Below, piece by piece: positions 1-8,901 of a stretch of 64,000 nucleotides of DNA. Below the pieces are notes generated by a model. The model made no database searches. It had not been told where the DNA came from and saw only the letters and a list, made by a program, of their open reading frames with translations. Origin of the DNA: JACRCT01 sp049841135. GTDB lineage: Bacteria > Myxococcota > Myxococcia > Myxococcales > UBA5297. Position numbers and translations under genes: made by a program. Numbering within the stretch: position 1 is the first letter of the stretch; each line of letters begins with the position of its first letter. The stretch is taken from the NCBI GenBank assembly GCA_049841135.1, contig JASGHK010000004.1, positions 1,178,001 through 1,242,000 on the forward strand. Direction: 5' to 3'.

Positions 1-194
1 GCGTTGGCCATGCCGCCCCCCGGCTCGCCCACGGGCGCCGGCAGCCGGGTGAGGAAGGCCCAGTCGAGCCCGCCCGCCCCTTGCCGCACCACGTAGCCCA
101 GGACGCTCAAGAGCGGCACGACGGCGGCCGCGGTCGCCAGGACACAGGCCACCCGGACGGCGCGGTCGACCGCACGGCGGCGCGCGAGGCTCAT
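1..194 (-). CDS. pstA: PstA, phosphate ABC transporter permease (N-terminal part, runs off the left edge)
   Basis: Inner-membrane permease subunit of the high-affinity phosphate ABC importer, working with PstC, PstB and periplasmic PstS. Only the first 64 codons lie in the window. They show a basic cytoplasmic start, one hydrophobic segment at about residues 15-38, and the family hallmark FLTRLPAPVGEPGGGMANA just before the edge. The ATG at 194 overlaps the pstC stop codon (ATGA), the usual sign of translational coupling, and pstB/phoU would be expected beyond the edge. Identification rests on the conserved motif and gene order, and both are clear. Confidence 0.9.
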   Translation of the reverse strand, partial: MSLARRRAVDRAVRVACVLATAAAVVPLLSVLGYVVRQGAGGLDWAFLTRLPAPVGEPGGGMAN

Positions 195-1154
195 CGCGCC
201 GCCCCTTCCGCGCGGGTCCGCCGGACGAGGAGCCGGGCGACGATGTTGAGCACCAAGGTCACCGCGAAGAGCAGCAGGCCGATCTCGGAGAGGGCCGACA
301 GGTACAGGTCCTCGGTGGCCTCCGTGTACTCGTTGGCCACCACGCTGGCCATGGTGTAGCCGGGCGCGAAGAGCGACGCGGCGATCTGCGGCCGGTTGCC
401 GATGACCATCGTCACCGCCATGGTCTCGCCCAGGGCCCGCCCCAGGCCGAGCGCGACCGCGCCGGTGATGCCCGAGCGCGCCGCCGGGAGCACCACGGTC
501 CGCAGCGCCTCCCAGCGCGTCGCCCCCAACGCCAAGGCACCCTCGCGCAGCGACTCCGGGACGGCCCTCAGGACCTCGCGGCTGACCGAGGCGACCGTCG
601 GCAGGATCATGATCGCCAGGATCAGACCCGCGGCGAGCATCCCCACCCCGTGGTGCGGCCCCTGGAAGAGCGGAAGGAACCCCAGCGCCCGCGCGAGCGC
701 CGGCTCGATCGTCTGCCGCAGCCAGGGCGCGAGCACGAAGATGCCCCACAGGCCGTAGATGACGCTCGGCACCGCCGCCAGCAGCTCGACGACGAACCCC
801 ATCACCGTGCGCAGCCGCGACCCGGCGAAGCTCGGCCAGGAAGACCGCCACGCCCAGCGACACAGGTACCGCCAGCGCCAGGGCCAGCAGCGACGAGACG
901 ACGGTCCCGTAGATGAACGGCAGGGCCCCGAAGGCCTCCCGGACCGGGTCCCAGGCGCTGCTGGCGACGAAGCCGAGCCCGAACCGCTCGAGGCTCAGCG
1001 CCGAGGCTCGCGCGAGCTCCAGCGCCATCAGCGCCAGCAACAGCACCAGGCCCAGCGCGAACGCGCCCGTCAGCCGGCGGAAGACGACGTCACCCAGGTT
1101 GCCGCGGGGCTTGAGCACCTTGGCCGCCCAGCCCGCCCCGACCGGCCGAGGCAT
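191..1154 (-). CDS. pstC: PstC, phosphate ABC transporter permease (frame broken once)
   Basis: Second inner-membrane permease of the phosphate importer. The ATG at 1154 opens a frame with a first membrane helix at about residues 26-47. It continues through FIYGTVVSSLLALALAVPVS to FLAEL, then loses the frame. The rest resumes one frame over from about position 826 (RLRTVMGFVVELLAAVPSVI, then GRALGETMAVTMVIGN) to the stop at 191. Removing one A near 828-829 restores a 320-residue PstC of normal length, so a single-base insertion is the simplest reading. It lies 31 bp after pstS and overlaps pstA by 4 bp. Whether the break is real or a sequence error cannot be decided here. Confidence 0.88.
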
Positions 1155-1185
1155 CGTTCGCTCACCTGGGACCTGGGCCATGGCT

Positions 1186-2241
1186 TCAGCTCGCGCCCTG
1201 AGGAAGCAGCGGCTTGAGCAGGGTCTCGATGCGCGTGACCACCGGCGCCGGCAGGGGCGCGTAGTGCAGCGCCGGGCCGAAGCGCTGGCCGTCGTGGACC
1301 GCCCACCAGAGGAAACGGGCCAGCGCCTGGCCACGCGCCGGGTCTGCGCTCTCCCGGTAGACGAGGACATAGGTGAAGGAGGCGATGGGGTAGGCGGCGA
1401 CGCCGGGGGCATCGACGATCGACACCCGCAGGTCCGCTGGGATCGACTCCGCGGAGCCCGCCGCCGCCGCGCTGATGCTGGCGATGCTCGGCTCCACGTA
1501 GACGCCAGCCCGGTTTCGCAGCGCGACGACCGGCAGCTCGCTCTGCAGCGCATAGGCGAGCTCGAGGTACCCCAGGGCTCCCGGCGTCGTCTTCACCTGC
1601 CCGGTGACACCTTCGTTTCCCTTGGCCCCCATGCCCACGGGCCAGGCGACGCTGGTGCCGGCGCCCACCTTCGCCTTCCAGTCCGGCGAGGTCTTGGACA
1701 GGTAGTCGGTGAAGACCGCGGTCGTGCCGCTGCCGTCCGACCGGTGGACCACGGCGATGGGCCTGGCCGGCAGGCGCGCTTCCGGGTTGAGCTCGACCAG
1801 CTTCGGGTCGTTCCAGGCGGTGATCTGCCCGAGGTAGATGCCGGCGAGCACCTCTGCACTCAGGCGCAGCGGCTTCGTGCCGGCCTCCGGGAGGTTGTAG
1901 CTCAGGGCCACCGCGCCGAGCGTGGTGGGGATGTGCAGGATGGCGCCACGGACCTTGGCGAGCTGAGCGTCGGTCATGGGCGCATCGCTCGCTCCGAAGT
2001 CCACCGTCCGCTCGGTGATCTGCCGGATGCCTCCGCCGGAGCCGATGGACTGGTAGTTGATGCGCACCGGCTCGCGCAGCGCGTACTCGGCGACCCACTT
2101 CGAGTAGAGCGGGTACGGGAAGGTCGCGCCGGCGCCGTTGAGGGTCATCGCCCCTCCTGAGCCACCGACCGAGCGGTTGCAGGCTCCCCCCATGACGGCG
2201 CAGGTGCCCACCAGCAGTGCCAGCAGTCTGTTCCGGGTCAT
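1186..2241 (-). CDS. pstS: PstS, periplasmic phosphate-binding protein (lipoprotein-like)
   Basis: Captures phosphate in the periplasm and delivers it to PstCA. 351 residues. A hydrophobic signal ends in MGGAC with Cys21, so it is probably lipid-anchored. Phosphate-site motifs are all present: GAGATFPYP (36-44), SIGSGGGIRQI (66-75), DFGASDAP (81-88) and HRSDGSGTT (166-174). The ATG at 2241 has a GGAGG ribosome site about 6 bases upstream. A candidate Pho box at 2284-2301 lies in the gap after phoR, so pstSCA may have its own phosphate-controlled promoter besides read-through from phoBR. Confidence 0.95.
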   Translation of the reverse strand: MTRNRLLALLVGTCAVMGGACNRSVGGSGGAMTLNGAGATFPYPLYSKWVAEYALREPVRINYQSIGSGGGIRQITERTVDFGASDAPMTDAQLAKVRGAILHIPTTLGAVALSYNLPEAGTKPLRLSAEVLAGIYLGQITAWNDPKLVELNPEARLPARPIAVVHRSDGSGTTAVFTDYLSKTSPDWKAKVGAGTSVAWPVGMGAKGNEGVTGQVKTTPGALGYLELAYALQSELPVVALRNRAGVYVEPSIASISAAAAGSAESIPADLRVSIVDAPGVAAYPIASFTYVLVYRESADPARGQALARFLWWAVHDGQRFGPALHYAPLPAPVVTRIETLLKPLLPQGAS

Positions 2242-2283
2242 GCCGTCCCTCCTCGAGATCGCGACCTACGGTAGGGGCGCTCG

Positions 2284-2301
2284 GTGACAGGCCGGTGACG
2301 G
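2284..2301 (-). promoter_or_regulatory. Candidate Pho box upstream of pstS
   Basis: Read on the minus strand this is CCGTCAC-CGGC-CTGTCAC: two 7-base direct repeats separated by 4 bases. That is the PhoB-site architecture, and the second half equals the classical CTGTCAC half-site. It lies 43 bp from the pstS start codon, in the only gap of the phoBR-pst cluster long enough to hold a promoter. Seen directly as a repeat; the role is inferred from form and place. Confidence 0.65.
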
Positions 2302-2329
2302 GAGTGAGGACTTCTCGGGTTCCCCCCGC

Positions 2330-4087
2330 TCAGGAGGAGACCGCCGCCGGCAGGGACACGACGAAGCGGCTGTACTTGCCCCGCTCGCTCTCCACGCGCA
2401 CCCGTCCGCCCATCGCTTCGGCCAGGTGCTTGACGATGGACAGCCCCAGGCCGGTCCCCCCGAGCTCGCGCGAGCGGCTGGGGTCGACTCGGTAGAAGCG
2501 CTCGAACAGCCGGGGGAGGTGCTTGGCCTCGATTCCGGGCCCGTCGTCCTCCACGGTCAGCTCGACCGACGCTCCCGCGGCGGCTCCGCGCACCCGGATA
2601 CAGCCTCCCTCGGAGGCGTACTTCACGGCGTTGTCCAGGAGGTTGGCGAGCACCTGCTCCAGCGCACGCGGGTCGGCGAGGACCGGCGGCAGGCTCCCGG
2701 GCACCTCGACGACCAGGCGCATCCGGCGACGCTGCGCGGGCTCCAGGAAGAGGGCGCCCACGCGCTCGGCCACCGGCAGGAGCGGGACCGGCCCGAGCGC
2801 GGGACGCAGCTGCTGCTTGGACTCGATGCGCGAGAGGTCGAGCAGGTCGTCGACCAGCCGCTGCAGGCGCTCGCTGTTGCGCTCGATGATGCCCAGGAAG
2901 CGCGCGAGCGCATTCGGGTCCTGCCGCGCGGGGCCGGCGAGCGTCTCCGCCGCGGAGCGGACCGCCGCGATGGGCGTGCGCAGCTCGTGCGAGGCGTTGG
3001 CCACGAAGTCGCGGCGGACGACCTCCAGGCGGCGCAGGTCGGTCACGTCGAAGAAGACCGCGAGCAGCCCGTCCCCCTCCAGGCGAGAGACGTGGACGCG
3101 CACCTGGCGCTCCCGGGCGCCCAGCACCTCCAGCTCGTCCTGGGCCTCGCCGCCCTCCCGCGAGACCCGGTCCAGCAGGTCCTTGAGCGACGCGTGGCGC
3201 ACCGCCTCCAGCACCGGCTGGCCCTCGAGGCCCTCGCGCAGCCCCAGCAGCTCGCGCAGCGCCGGGTTGACCAGCAGCACCCGGCCCGCGCCGTCGAGGA
3301 GGAGCACGCCTTCGCGCATCCCCATCAGGATGCGGTCGCGCAGGTCCCGCTCGCCGCGCAAGGCCTCCAGGGTCTGCGACAGGCTGCGGCCGAGGGTGTC
3401 CAGGGCCTGCCCGAGCGCCGCCACCTCGTCGTGGCCGGGCAGCCGCGTCCGCACCGAGAGGTCTCCCGCGGTCATGGAGCGCGCCGCCGCGGTGAGCCTG
3501 CGCAGCGAGCTCGAAGCCCATTGGGCGACCACGCCGGAGAGCAGCGTCCCGGCCAGGAGCATCAGCAGCGCGACCATCGCGCTGACGCGGTGGACGGTGG
3601 CGAGGATGGCGTCCACGTCCGAGAGAGGCAGCGCGGCACGCACCACGCTCGCCGAGGGGCCAGCGGGTTCGACGGGCAGGGCGACGTACATCATGCGGGT
3701 GCGCAGGGTCGCGCTCTGGCGCACGCTCGTCCCCTCCCCTTGCTGCAGCGCCTGCTCGACCTCGGGGCGGGACCGGTGGTTGTCGAGCCGCGCCAGCTGG
3801 TCCTCCGACACCTCGGAGTCGCCCCGCACGGCGCCACTCGGGTCGATGAGCGTGATGCGCGCCCGGGACAGCGTCCCCAGCTCCCGCGCCAGAGCGCTCC
3901 ACGTGCTGGGCGGCGCCTCCCGCGCGCGGGAGGCGCACAGCCGCAAGCGCACCAGAAGGTCCTCTCGGGCCTGCGCGGTGAGGAACTGGTCGATCTGCGG
4001 GACCAGCAGCAGCTGGCTCCCGAGCAGCACGGCCCCGACCAGGCCCAGCGAGGCCAGGAACAGCCGCGTACGGAGCCCCAGGCTCAA
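2330..4087 (-). CDS. phoR: PhoR, phosphate-regulon sensor histidine kinase
   Basis: Membrane histidine kinase that phosphorylates PhoB when phosphate is scarce. 585 residues: TM1 at about 7-29, a periplasmic loop of about 130 residues (longer than the very short loop of E. coli PhoR), TM2 at about 168-190, HAMP, a PAS domain at about 255-340, then HisKA with NASHELRTP (His367), and an ATPase domain with NLLDNAVKYA, DDGPGIE and GGTGLGLSIVKHLAEAMGG. The ATG at 4087 overlaps the phoB stop by 4 bp. The gene context with pst genes fixes the assignment to PhoR rather than another HAMP-PAS kinase. Confidence 0.93.
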   Translation of the reverse strand: MSLGLRTRLFLASLGLVGAVLLGSQLLLVPQIDQFLTAQAREDLLVRLRLCASRAREAPPSTWSALARELGTLSRARITLIDPSGAVRGDSEVSEDQLARLDNHRSRPEVEQALQQGEGTSVRQSATLRTRMMYVALPVEPAGPSASVVRAALPLSDVDAILATVHRVSAMVALLMLLAGTLLSGVVAQWASSSLRRLTAAARSMTAGDLSVRTRLPGHDEVAALGQALDTLGRSLSQTLEALRGERDLRDRILMGMREGVLLLDGAGRVLLVNPALRELLGLREGLEGQPVLEAVRHASLKDLLDRVSREGGEAQDELEVLGARERQVRVHVSRLEGDGLLAVFFDVTDLRRLEVVRRDFVANASHELRTPIAAVRSAAETLAGPARQDPNALARFLGIIERNSERLQRLVDDLLDLSRIESKQQLRPALGPVPLLPVAERVGALFLEPAQRRRMRLVVEVPGSLPPVLADPRALEQVLANLLDNAVKYASEGGCIRVRGAAAGASVELTVEDDGPGIEAKHLPRLFERFYRVDPSRSRELGGTGLGLSIVKHLAEAMGGRVRVESERGKYSRFVVSLPAAVSS

Positions 4088-4782
4088 GCGTCCTCGCCCT
4101 GCGGCGAGTCGGCGAACCGGTACCCGACGCCGCGCACGGTCTGGACGTAGCCGCCGGCCTCCGCCAACTTCTCGCGCAAGCGCTTGATGTGGGTGTCCAC
4201 GGTGCGCGTGGTGACGGCTGCGTCGATTCCCCAGACGTGGTCGAGCAGGGCCTCGCGGGTCTGCACCCGGTTGCGGCGCTCGTGCAGCAGCCGCAGCAGC
4301 CGGAACTCCAGCGCCGTCAGCTCGACCTCCCTGCCGCCGACGAAGGCCCGGTGGGCCTCGAGGTCCAGCCTCAGCACCCCGAACTCGACCACCGGCTGCG
4401 CCGGCTGCGCGCTCCCCGCGCGGCGCAGAATGGCCTCGATGCGCAGCAGCAGCTCGCGCACGCTGAAGGGCTTGACCACGTAGTCCTCGGCCCCGAGCTC
4501 GAAGCCCACGACGCGGTCGATCTCCTCGCCCTTGGCGGTGAGCATGACGACCGGGACCCGCGCCGTCGCGGGGTCTCGCTTGAGCGCCTTGCAGACCTCC
4601 GAGCCCGAGAGGTCGGGAAGCATCAGGTCCAGCAGGATCAGCTCGGGGGCGAGGGTCCGTGCCCGCTCGAGCCCTTCCCTGCCCCGAAGCGCGGCCACCG
4701 GCTCGTGGCCCGCCTGCCGCAGGTTGTAGTCGAGCACGTCCTGCAGGTCGCGCTCGTCCTCGATGACCAGGATCTTCGCCAT
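4084..4782 (-). CDS. phoB: PhoB, phosphate-regulon response regulator (OmpR family)
   Basis: DNA-binding response regulator activated by PhoR. 232 residues. The receiver starts MAKILVIEDE, with phospho-acceptor Asp52 in LILLDLMLPD and the conserved Lys in LTAKGEE. The C-terminal winged helix has ELTALEFRLLRLL and ends with the DNA-contact segment VRGVGYRF. The start at 4782 was chosen because it begins exactly at the receiver fold and follows an AGAGGG ribosome site. The open frame extends further upstream but codes only non-homologous residues. A candidate Pho box lies 26 bp upstream, suggesting autoregulation. Confidence 0.94.
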   Translation of the reverse strand: MAKILVIEDERDLQDVLDYNLRQAGHEPVAALRGREGLERARTLAPELILLDLMLPDLSGSEVCKALKRDPATARVPVVMLTAKGEEIDRVVGFELGAEDYVVKPFSVRELLLRIEAILRRAGSAQPAQPVVEFGVLRLDLEAHRAFVGGREVELTALEFRLLRLLHERRNRVQTREALLDHVWGIDAAVTTRTVDTHIKRLREKLAEAGGYVQTVRGVGYRFADSPQGEDA

Positions 4783-4807
4783 GGCGCCCTCTTGAGTAGC
4801 GCCGCCG

Positions 4808-4825
4808 TGTGACGTTTGCGTGACG
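4808..4825 (-). promoter_or_regulatory. Candidate Pho box upstream of phoB
   Basis: Minus-strand CGTCACG-CAAA-CGTCACA, again two 7-base direct repeats with a 4-base spacer, placed 26 bp before the phoB start. It shares the GTCAC core with the site before pstS. Two sites of the same architecture before the two likely transcription units of one regulon support each other. The sequence departs from the E. coli consensus at the first base of each half. Confidence 0.55.
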
Positions 4826-4999
4826 AGGGCCCCAAGCGGGCGCTCAGCGGGGTGGGCCGGCGGCCAGGCCAAATGCCGATCGCCGAAGGCGTGCCTCAAG
4901 CCTCGCGCCGGCGTTCCGAGAGGCTTGCGTGCATGAGGTGTAGAGCGCCTTCGGTGATCGCTGGCGCATATGGCCCCAAGCCCCAGGGCCCTCGTCTCT

Positions 5000-6107
5000 T
5001 CAGAGGCCCGCCGTCCGTCCCCGGGCCCCGTGCTGGGCCAGCTTGAGCGCGGTGCTCGCCACCCTCGACAGCGGCAGCACGACGTCCACGCCCCCGCGCT
5101 TGATGGCCTCGCAGGGCATGCCGAAGACGACGCAGGACTCCTCGTCCTGGGCCAGGGTCGAGGCGCCGGCCTGCTTCATGGCCAGGAGGCCCTCGGCACC
5201 GTCGCTGCCCATGCCGGTGAGGATGACCCCGACCGCGTTCGGGCCGGCGGCGCGCGCCACCGAGCGGAAGAGCACGTCGACGCTCGGCCGGTGCCGCGAC
5301 ATCAGCGGGCCGTCGAAGACGCGCACCGCGTAGTGGGCGCCGCTGCGCACCAGCTCCATGTGCCGGTTGCCGGGGGCGATGAGCGCGCGCCCCTCGCGGA
5401 CGCGGTCGCCGTCGGCCGCCTCCTTCACCTCGACGCCGCAGGCCTGATCGAGGTTGCGGGCGAACGCCGCGGTGAAGCCCTCGGGCATGTGCTGGACGAT
5501 GACCAGCCCGGGCGCGTCCGGCGGCATCGCCGTCAGGATCTCCCGGAGCGCCTCGGTCCCGCCGGTCGAGGCCCCCAGCGCGATGATCTTGTCGGTGGTC
5601 TCGCGCAGGACCGGCCGCACCGGCGCCGGGGCGAAGGCCGCCGCCGACGCCGGCTGCCTCGCCACGGGCGCGACCCGGTACCGCCGGCCGCGCCGTGCCC
5701 GGGCCGCTCCGCGCAGCGCCTCGCAGAGCACCACCTGTGACTCGTGGAGGAAGTCGCGGACCCCCACCCGTGGCTTCTCGACGATCTCCACCGCGCCCAG
5801 GTCCAGCGCCCGCAGCGCGGCGTCGGCGCCCTTGGCCACCAGGCCGGAGCAGACGACGACGGGGATGGGGTCCTCGCTCATCAGCTTCGCCAGGAAGGTC
5901 AGGCCGTCCATGCGAGGCATTCTCGAGGTCGAGCAGGATGACGTCGGGCCGCTGCTGGGCGAGCTTCGACTGTGCCAGGAGCGGGTCGGCCGCCGTCGCG
6001 GTGGTGAACCCGCCGTCGGCGCGCAAGAGCTGCGAGACCACCTCGCGCACCACCGCCGAGTCGTCGACGACCAGCACGTGGATGGGACCCGCCAGCTCGC
6101 CGCTCAT
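5000..6107 (-). CDS. cheB: CheB, chemoreceptor methylesterase/glutamine deamidase (frame broken once)
   Basis: Removes receptor methyl groups during adaptation. The N-terminal receiver begins MSGELAGPIHVLVVDDSAVV and runs to DVILLDLE. It then breaks, and the next frame starts at MPRMDGLTFLAKLM. Deleting one T at 5920-5921 joins them as LLDLEMPRMDG, the normal receiver motif. The C-terminal esterase domain keeps the catalytic set: Ser in GASTGGTEAL, His in VIVQHMPEGF, and Asp in LTGMGSDGAEG. The ATG at 6107 overlaps the cheR stop by 4 bp. It is the last gene of the chemosensory operon. Confidence 0.92.
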
Positions 6108-7018
6108 GACGCCGCCCGCCTCCCGTCCTTCTCGGCCCCCTTGGCCGCCAGGCAGTAGACCGTGGGCATCACCGACCGCGCGTGCTCGCCCAGCCCGCTG
6201 AGCGTCTCCGCGTGGCCGAGGAAGAGCAGCCCGTCGGCCTCCAGGCGTCCGAGCATCTGCCGGGCCACCCGTCGGCGCCCATCGGCGGTGAAGTAGATGA
6301 GGACGTTGCGGCAGAAGACGAGGTCGAACCGGCCCACCACCTCGATAGGGTCGTGGCTCAGGTTGGCGCGGGCGAAGCGGACCACGCGCTCGAGCTCCTC
6401 GCCCACCTTCATCCGGCCCTGCTGGCTGCCGGTGCCGCGGAGCATGAAGGGGTGCAGCATCCGCTGCGGGATCTCGTCGGCCTTCTCGATTGGGTAGACG
6501 CCTTCCCGCGCCACGGCGAGCACCTTGTTCGACAGGTCGGTGGCGAGCACCTCCACCGTCCAGCCCGGCAGGCTCGCCAGCAGCACCATCGCCAGCGAGT
6601 AGGGCTCCTCGCCGGTGGAGCAGGCGGCGCTCCAGGCGCGCACCCGCGCCGGCCGCAGCCCGGCCTCGGCCTGGGCGCGCCAGACGGGGAGCACGCGCTC
6701 CTCCAGCAGCCGGAAGTGCTCCGGCTCGCGGAAGAAGTGCGTCTCGTTGGTGCAGATGCAATCGGTCATCGCGGCCAGCTCGTCGGGGTCGCCCAGGACG
6801 CGCGCGTGGTAGGCGCCGAAGCTGTCGAGCTGGCACGCCCGCACCCGCCGGGCCAGGCGGCCGACGAGCAGCGCCTGCTTCGCGTCCGAGAGGTAGATGC
6901 CGGCCACGTCCAGGATGAGCTGCTGGAACTGACGGAACTCGCGCGCGGTCAGGGGCTTGAGCCCGGCCGGCACGGGCACGTCCACCTCCAGAGCTGCAAT
7001 GCCATCGAAGGGCGCCAT
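6104..7018 (-). CDS. cheR: CheR, chemoreceptor glutamate methyltransferase
   Basis: SAM-dependent methyltransferase that methylates receptor glutamates. 304 residues with the N-terminal helical domain, the TNETHFFREPEHF segment, the SAM-binding SAACSTGEEPYSLA, and FDLVFCRNVLIYF. The beta-subdomain contains FMLRGTGSQQGRMKV, matching the Gly-rich loop (RGTGPHEG in E. coli) of CheRs that dock on a receptor C-terminal pentapeptide. Both receptors in this operon end in such a peptide. It starts 9 bp after the upstream receptor gene, with a strong AGGAGG site. Confidence 0.94.
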   Translation of the reverse strand: MAPFDGIAALEVDVPVPAGLKPLTAREFRQFQQLILDVAGIYLSDAKQALLVGRLARRVRACQLDSFGAYHARVLGDPDELAAMTDCICTNETHFFREPEHFRLLEERVLPVWRAQAEAGLRPARVRAWSAACSTGEEPYSLAMVLLASLPGWTVEVLATDLSNKVLAVAREGVYPIEKADEIPQRMLHPFMLRGTGSQQGRMKVGEELERVVRFARANLSHDPIEVVGRFDLVFCRNVLIYFTADGRRRVARQMLGRLEADGLLFLGHAETLSGLGEHARSVMPTVYCLAAKGAEKDGRRAAS

Positions 7019-7027
7019 GGCCGCCTC

Positions 7028-8899
7028 CTAGAACCGCTTGAACTCGCCGTTCTTGGCGCTGGGCGCCGCCGGCGTGATGGCCACCGAGGCGGGAGCGTGC
7101 CGCGCCCGCGGCACGGGAGCGACCGCGAGCTTGGGAGCCGGAAGCACTCGCACCGGCGCCGGGAGCGGGAACTGCCCCTGGATCTTGAAGGTCCCCACCA
7201 GCTGCTGCAGCGCCTCCGCCTGGGTCGCCATCTCCTCCGCCGTGCTCGACAGCTCCTCCGCCGCCGACGCGTTGCGCTGCGTCACCTGGTCCACCTGCCC
7301 CATCGCCCGGTTCATCTGCGACACCCCGGCCGCCTGCTCCCGCGACGCCGCGCTCACCTCCTGCACCAGGTCCGTCGTCTTGCGAATCGCCGGCACCAGC
7401 TCCCCCAGCAACGTTCCGGACTGCTCGGCGATCTTCACGCTGTGGGCCGCCACCGTGCTGATCTCCTTGGCCGCCCCCTGGCTCCTCTCCGCCAGCTTGC
7501 GCACCTCCGTCGCCACCACCGCGAACCCCTTCCCGTGCTCCCCCGCCCGCGCCGCTTCGATCGCCGCGTTCAGCGCCAAGAGGTTCGTCTGGTAGGCGAT
7601 CTCCTCGATGATCTCCACCCGCTCCGCGATCTGCTTCATCGCGTCCACCGTCGCCCCCACCGCGTTCCCGCTCTCCTCCGCGTCCCGCGCAGCCTTCACC
7701 GCCATCTGCTCGCTCTGCCGGCTGTTCTCCGCGTTCTGGGTGATCGACGCGCTCATCTCCTCCAGGCTCGAGGTCGTCTCCTCCACCGAGCTCGCCTGCT
7801 CCGCCGTCCCCTGCGACAGCGCCTGCGAGGTCGACGCCACCTGCTGGCTCGCCCCCGCCAGCGCCGACGCCGCGCCGCGCACCTCTCCGATGGTCCCGCT
7901 CAGCCTGTCGGCCATCCCGTGGACGAGGCCGATGAGCTGGCCGAGCTCGTCCTTGGTCTCCGCCTCCTCGCGAACGGTGAAGTCTCCGTTCCCGACCGCC
8001 GTCACCAGCGACACCAGCTTCTTCACCGAGCGGGTGAGCAGGCTGGCGATGTACCAGGCGAGCAGCGCGCCCAGGACCTGCGTCCCCAGCACGGCAAACG
8101 CCAGGATGACGCGGACCACCGCCGGGGCGCCGTTCATCGCCTCCAGCTGCATCCCGGCGGCCTTCTGGGCCTGCTTCACCACGTCGGCGACCAGCGGCTC
8201 CATCCGCGCGAGCTCTTCCCGGCCCGCGACGCGCGCGGCCTCGGCCTCCGTCTCCAGCCCGGCCCGCCCCAGCACCGCCTGCTGGTAGCTGTCCAGGTGC
8301 TGCTGCAGGTCGGCCAGGGTGCCCGGGGCGAGCTTCGCCCGCTCGGCCCCGCTGCGGACCTGGCCCAGCGCGGCCGTGAAGTCGTCGAGGCGCCGCTTCT
8401 CGTGGGTCGCGCGCCACTCGGCTTCGCGCCGGCCCGCCTGCGCGAACGCCAGGTCGAGCTCGGGCGTGCTGGCCTGGCGCAGGGTCCGCTCCACCATGCG
8501 CGCCGGCTCCACGGTGTCGATGAGCCGGGCCTTGTCGAGCCGGGCGAGCACGTCCTTGCGCGCCCGCTCGTGCGCCACCAGGGACTGCTGGATCGTCTGG
8601 ATCCGGCCGAGGAGGGCGCTCGCCCCCTCCGTGTTCTGGAGCTCCTCGAGGGTCCTCGCGGCGTCGCGGGCCTCCTCCGAGTCGTTCTCGATGACCGCCT
8701 CGTCGGTGTACTTCGCCAGCTGGATGCTCGTCTGGACCCGCAGCGCGAGCGCCAGCAGGTCCTTGGTGGTGGCGAGCCCGTAGGCCCTCTCGCGCATCCA
8801 GGTCAGGGCGCCCGAAGCGATCATCGAGACGACGGCGATCTGCATGAGCACGAAGCCGAACGCCAGGCCGAGCTTCCAGCCGATCCTCAGGTTCCTCAT
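7028..8899 (-). CDS. Methyl-accepting chemotaxis receptor 1
   Basis: Transmembrane chemoreceptor, 623 residues: TM1 at about 8-30, a mostly helical periplasmic sensor of about 230 residues, TM2 in VILAFAVLGTQVLGALLAWY, HAMP, then a cytoplasmic signalling coiled coil with the kinase-contact tip EIAYQTNLLALNAAIEAARA. It ends in EFKRF, fitting the x-aromatic-x-x-aromatic form of CheR/CheB-tethering pentapeptides. Its signalling half is nearly identical in DNA to receptor 2, while the sensor halves have diverged. It lies 2 bp after cheW. The ligand is unknown. Confidence 0.93.
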   Translation of the reverse strand: MRNLRIGWKLGLAFGFVLMQIAVVSMIASGALTWMRERAYGLATTKDLLALALRVQTSIQLAKYTDEAVIENDSEEARDAARTLEELQNTEGASALLGRIQTIQQSLVAHERARKDVLARLDKARLIDTVEPARMVERTLRQASTPELDLAFAQAGRREAEWRATHEKRRLDDFTAALGQVRSGAERAKLAPGTLADLQQHLDSYQQAVLGRAGLETEAEAARVAGREELARMEPLVADVVKQAQKAAGMQLEAMNGAPAVVRVILAFAVLGTQVLGALLAWYIASLLTRSVKKLVSLVTAVGNGDFTVREEAETKDELGQLIGLVHGMADRLSGTIGEVRGAASALAGASQQVASTSQALSQGTAEQASSVEETTSSLEEMSASITQNAENSRQSEQMAVKAARDAEESGNAVGATVDAMKQIAERVEIIEEIAYQTNLLALNAAIEAARAGEHGKGFAVVATEVRKLAERSQGAAKEISTVAAHSVKIAEQSGTLLGELVPAIRKTTDLVQEVSAASREQAAGVSQMNRAMGQVDQVTQRNASAAEELSSTAEEMATQAEALQQLVGTFKIQGQFPLPAPVRVLPAPKLAVAPVPRARHAPASVAITPAAPSAKNGEFKRF

Positions 8900-8901
8900 G
8901 G

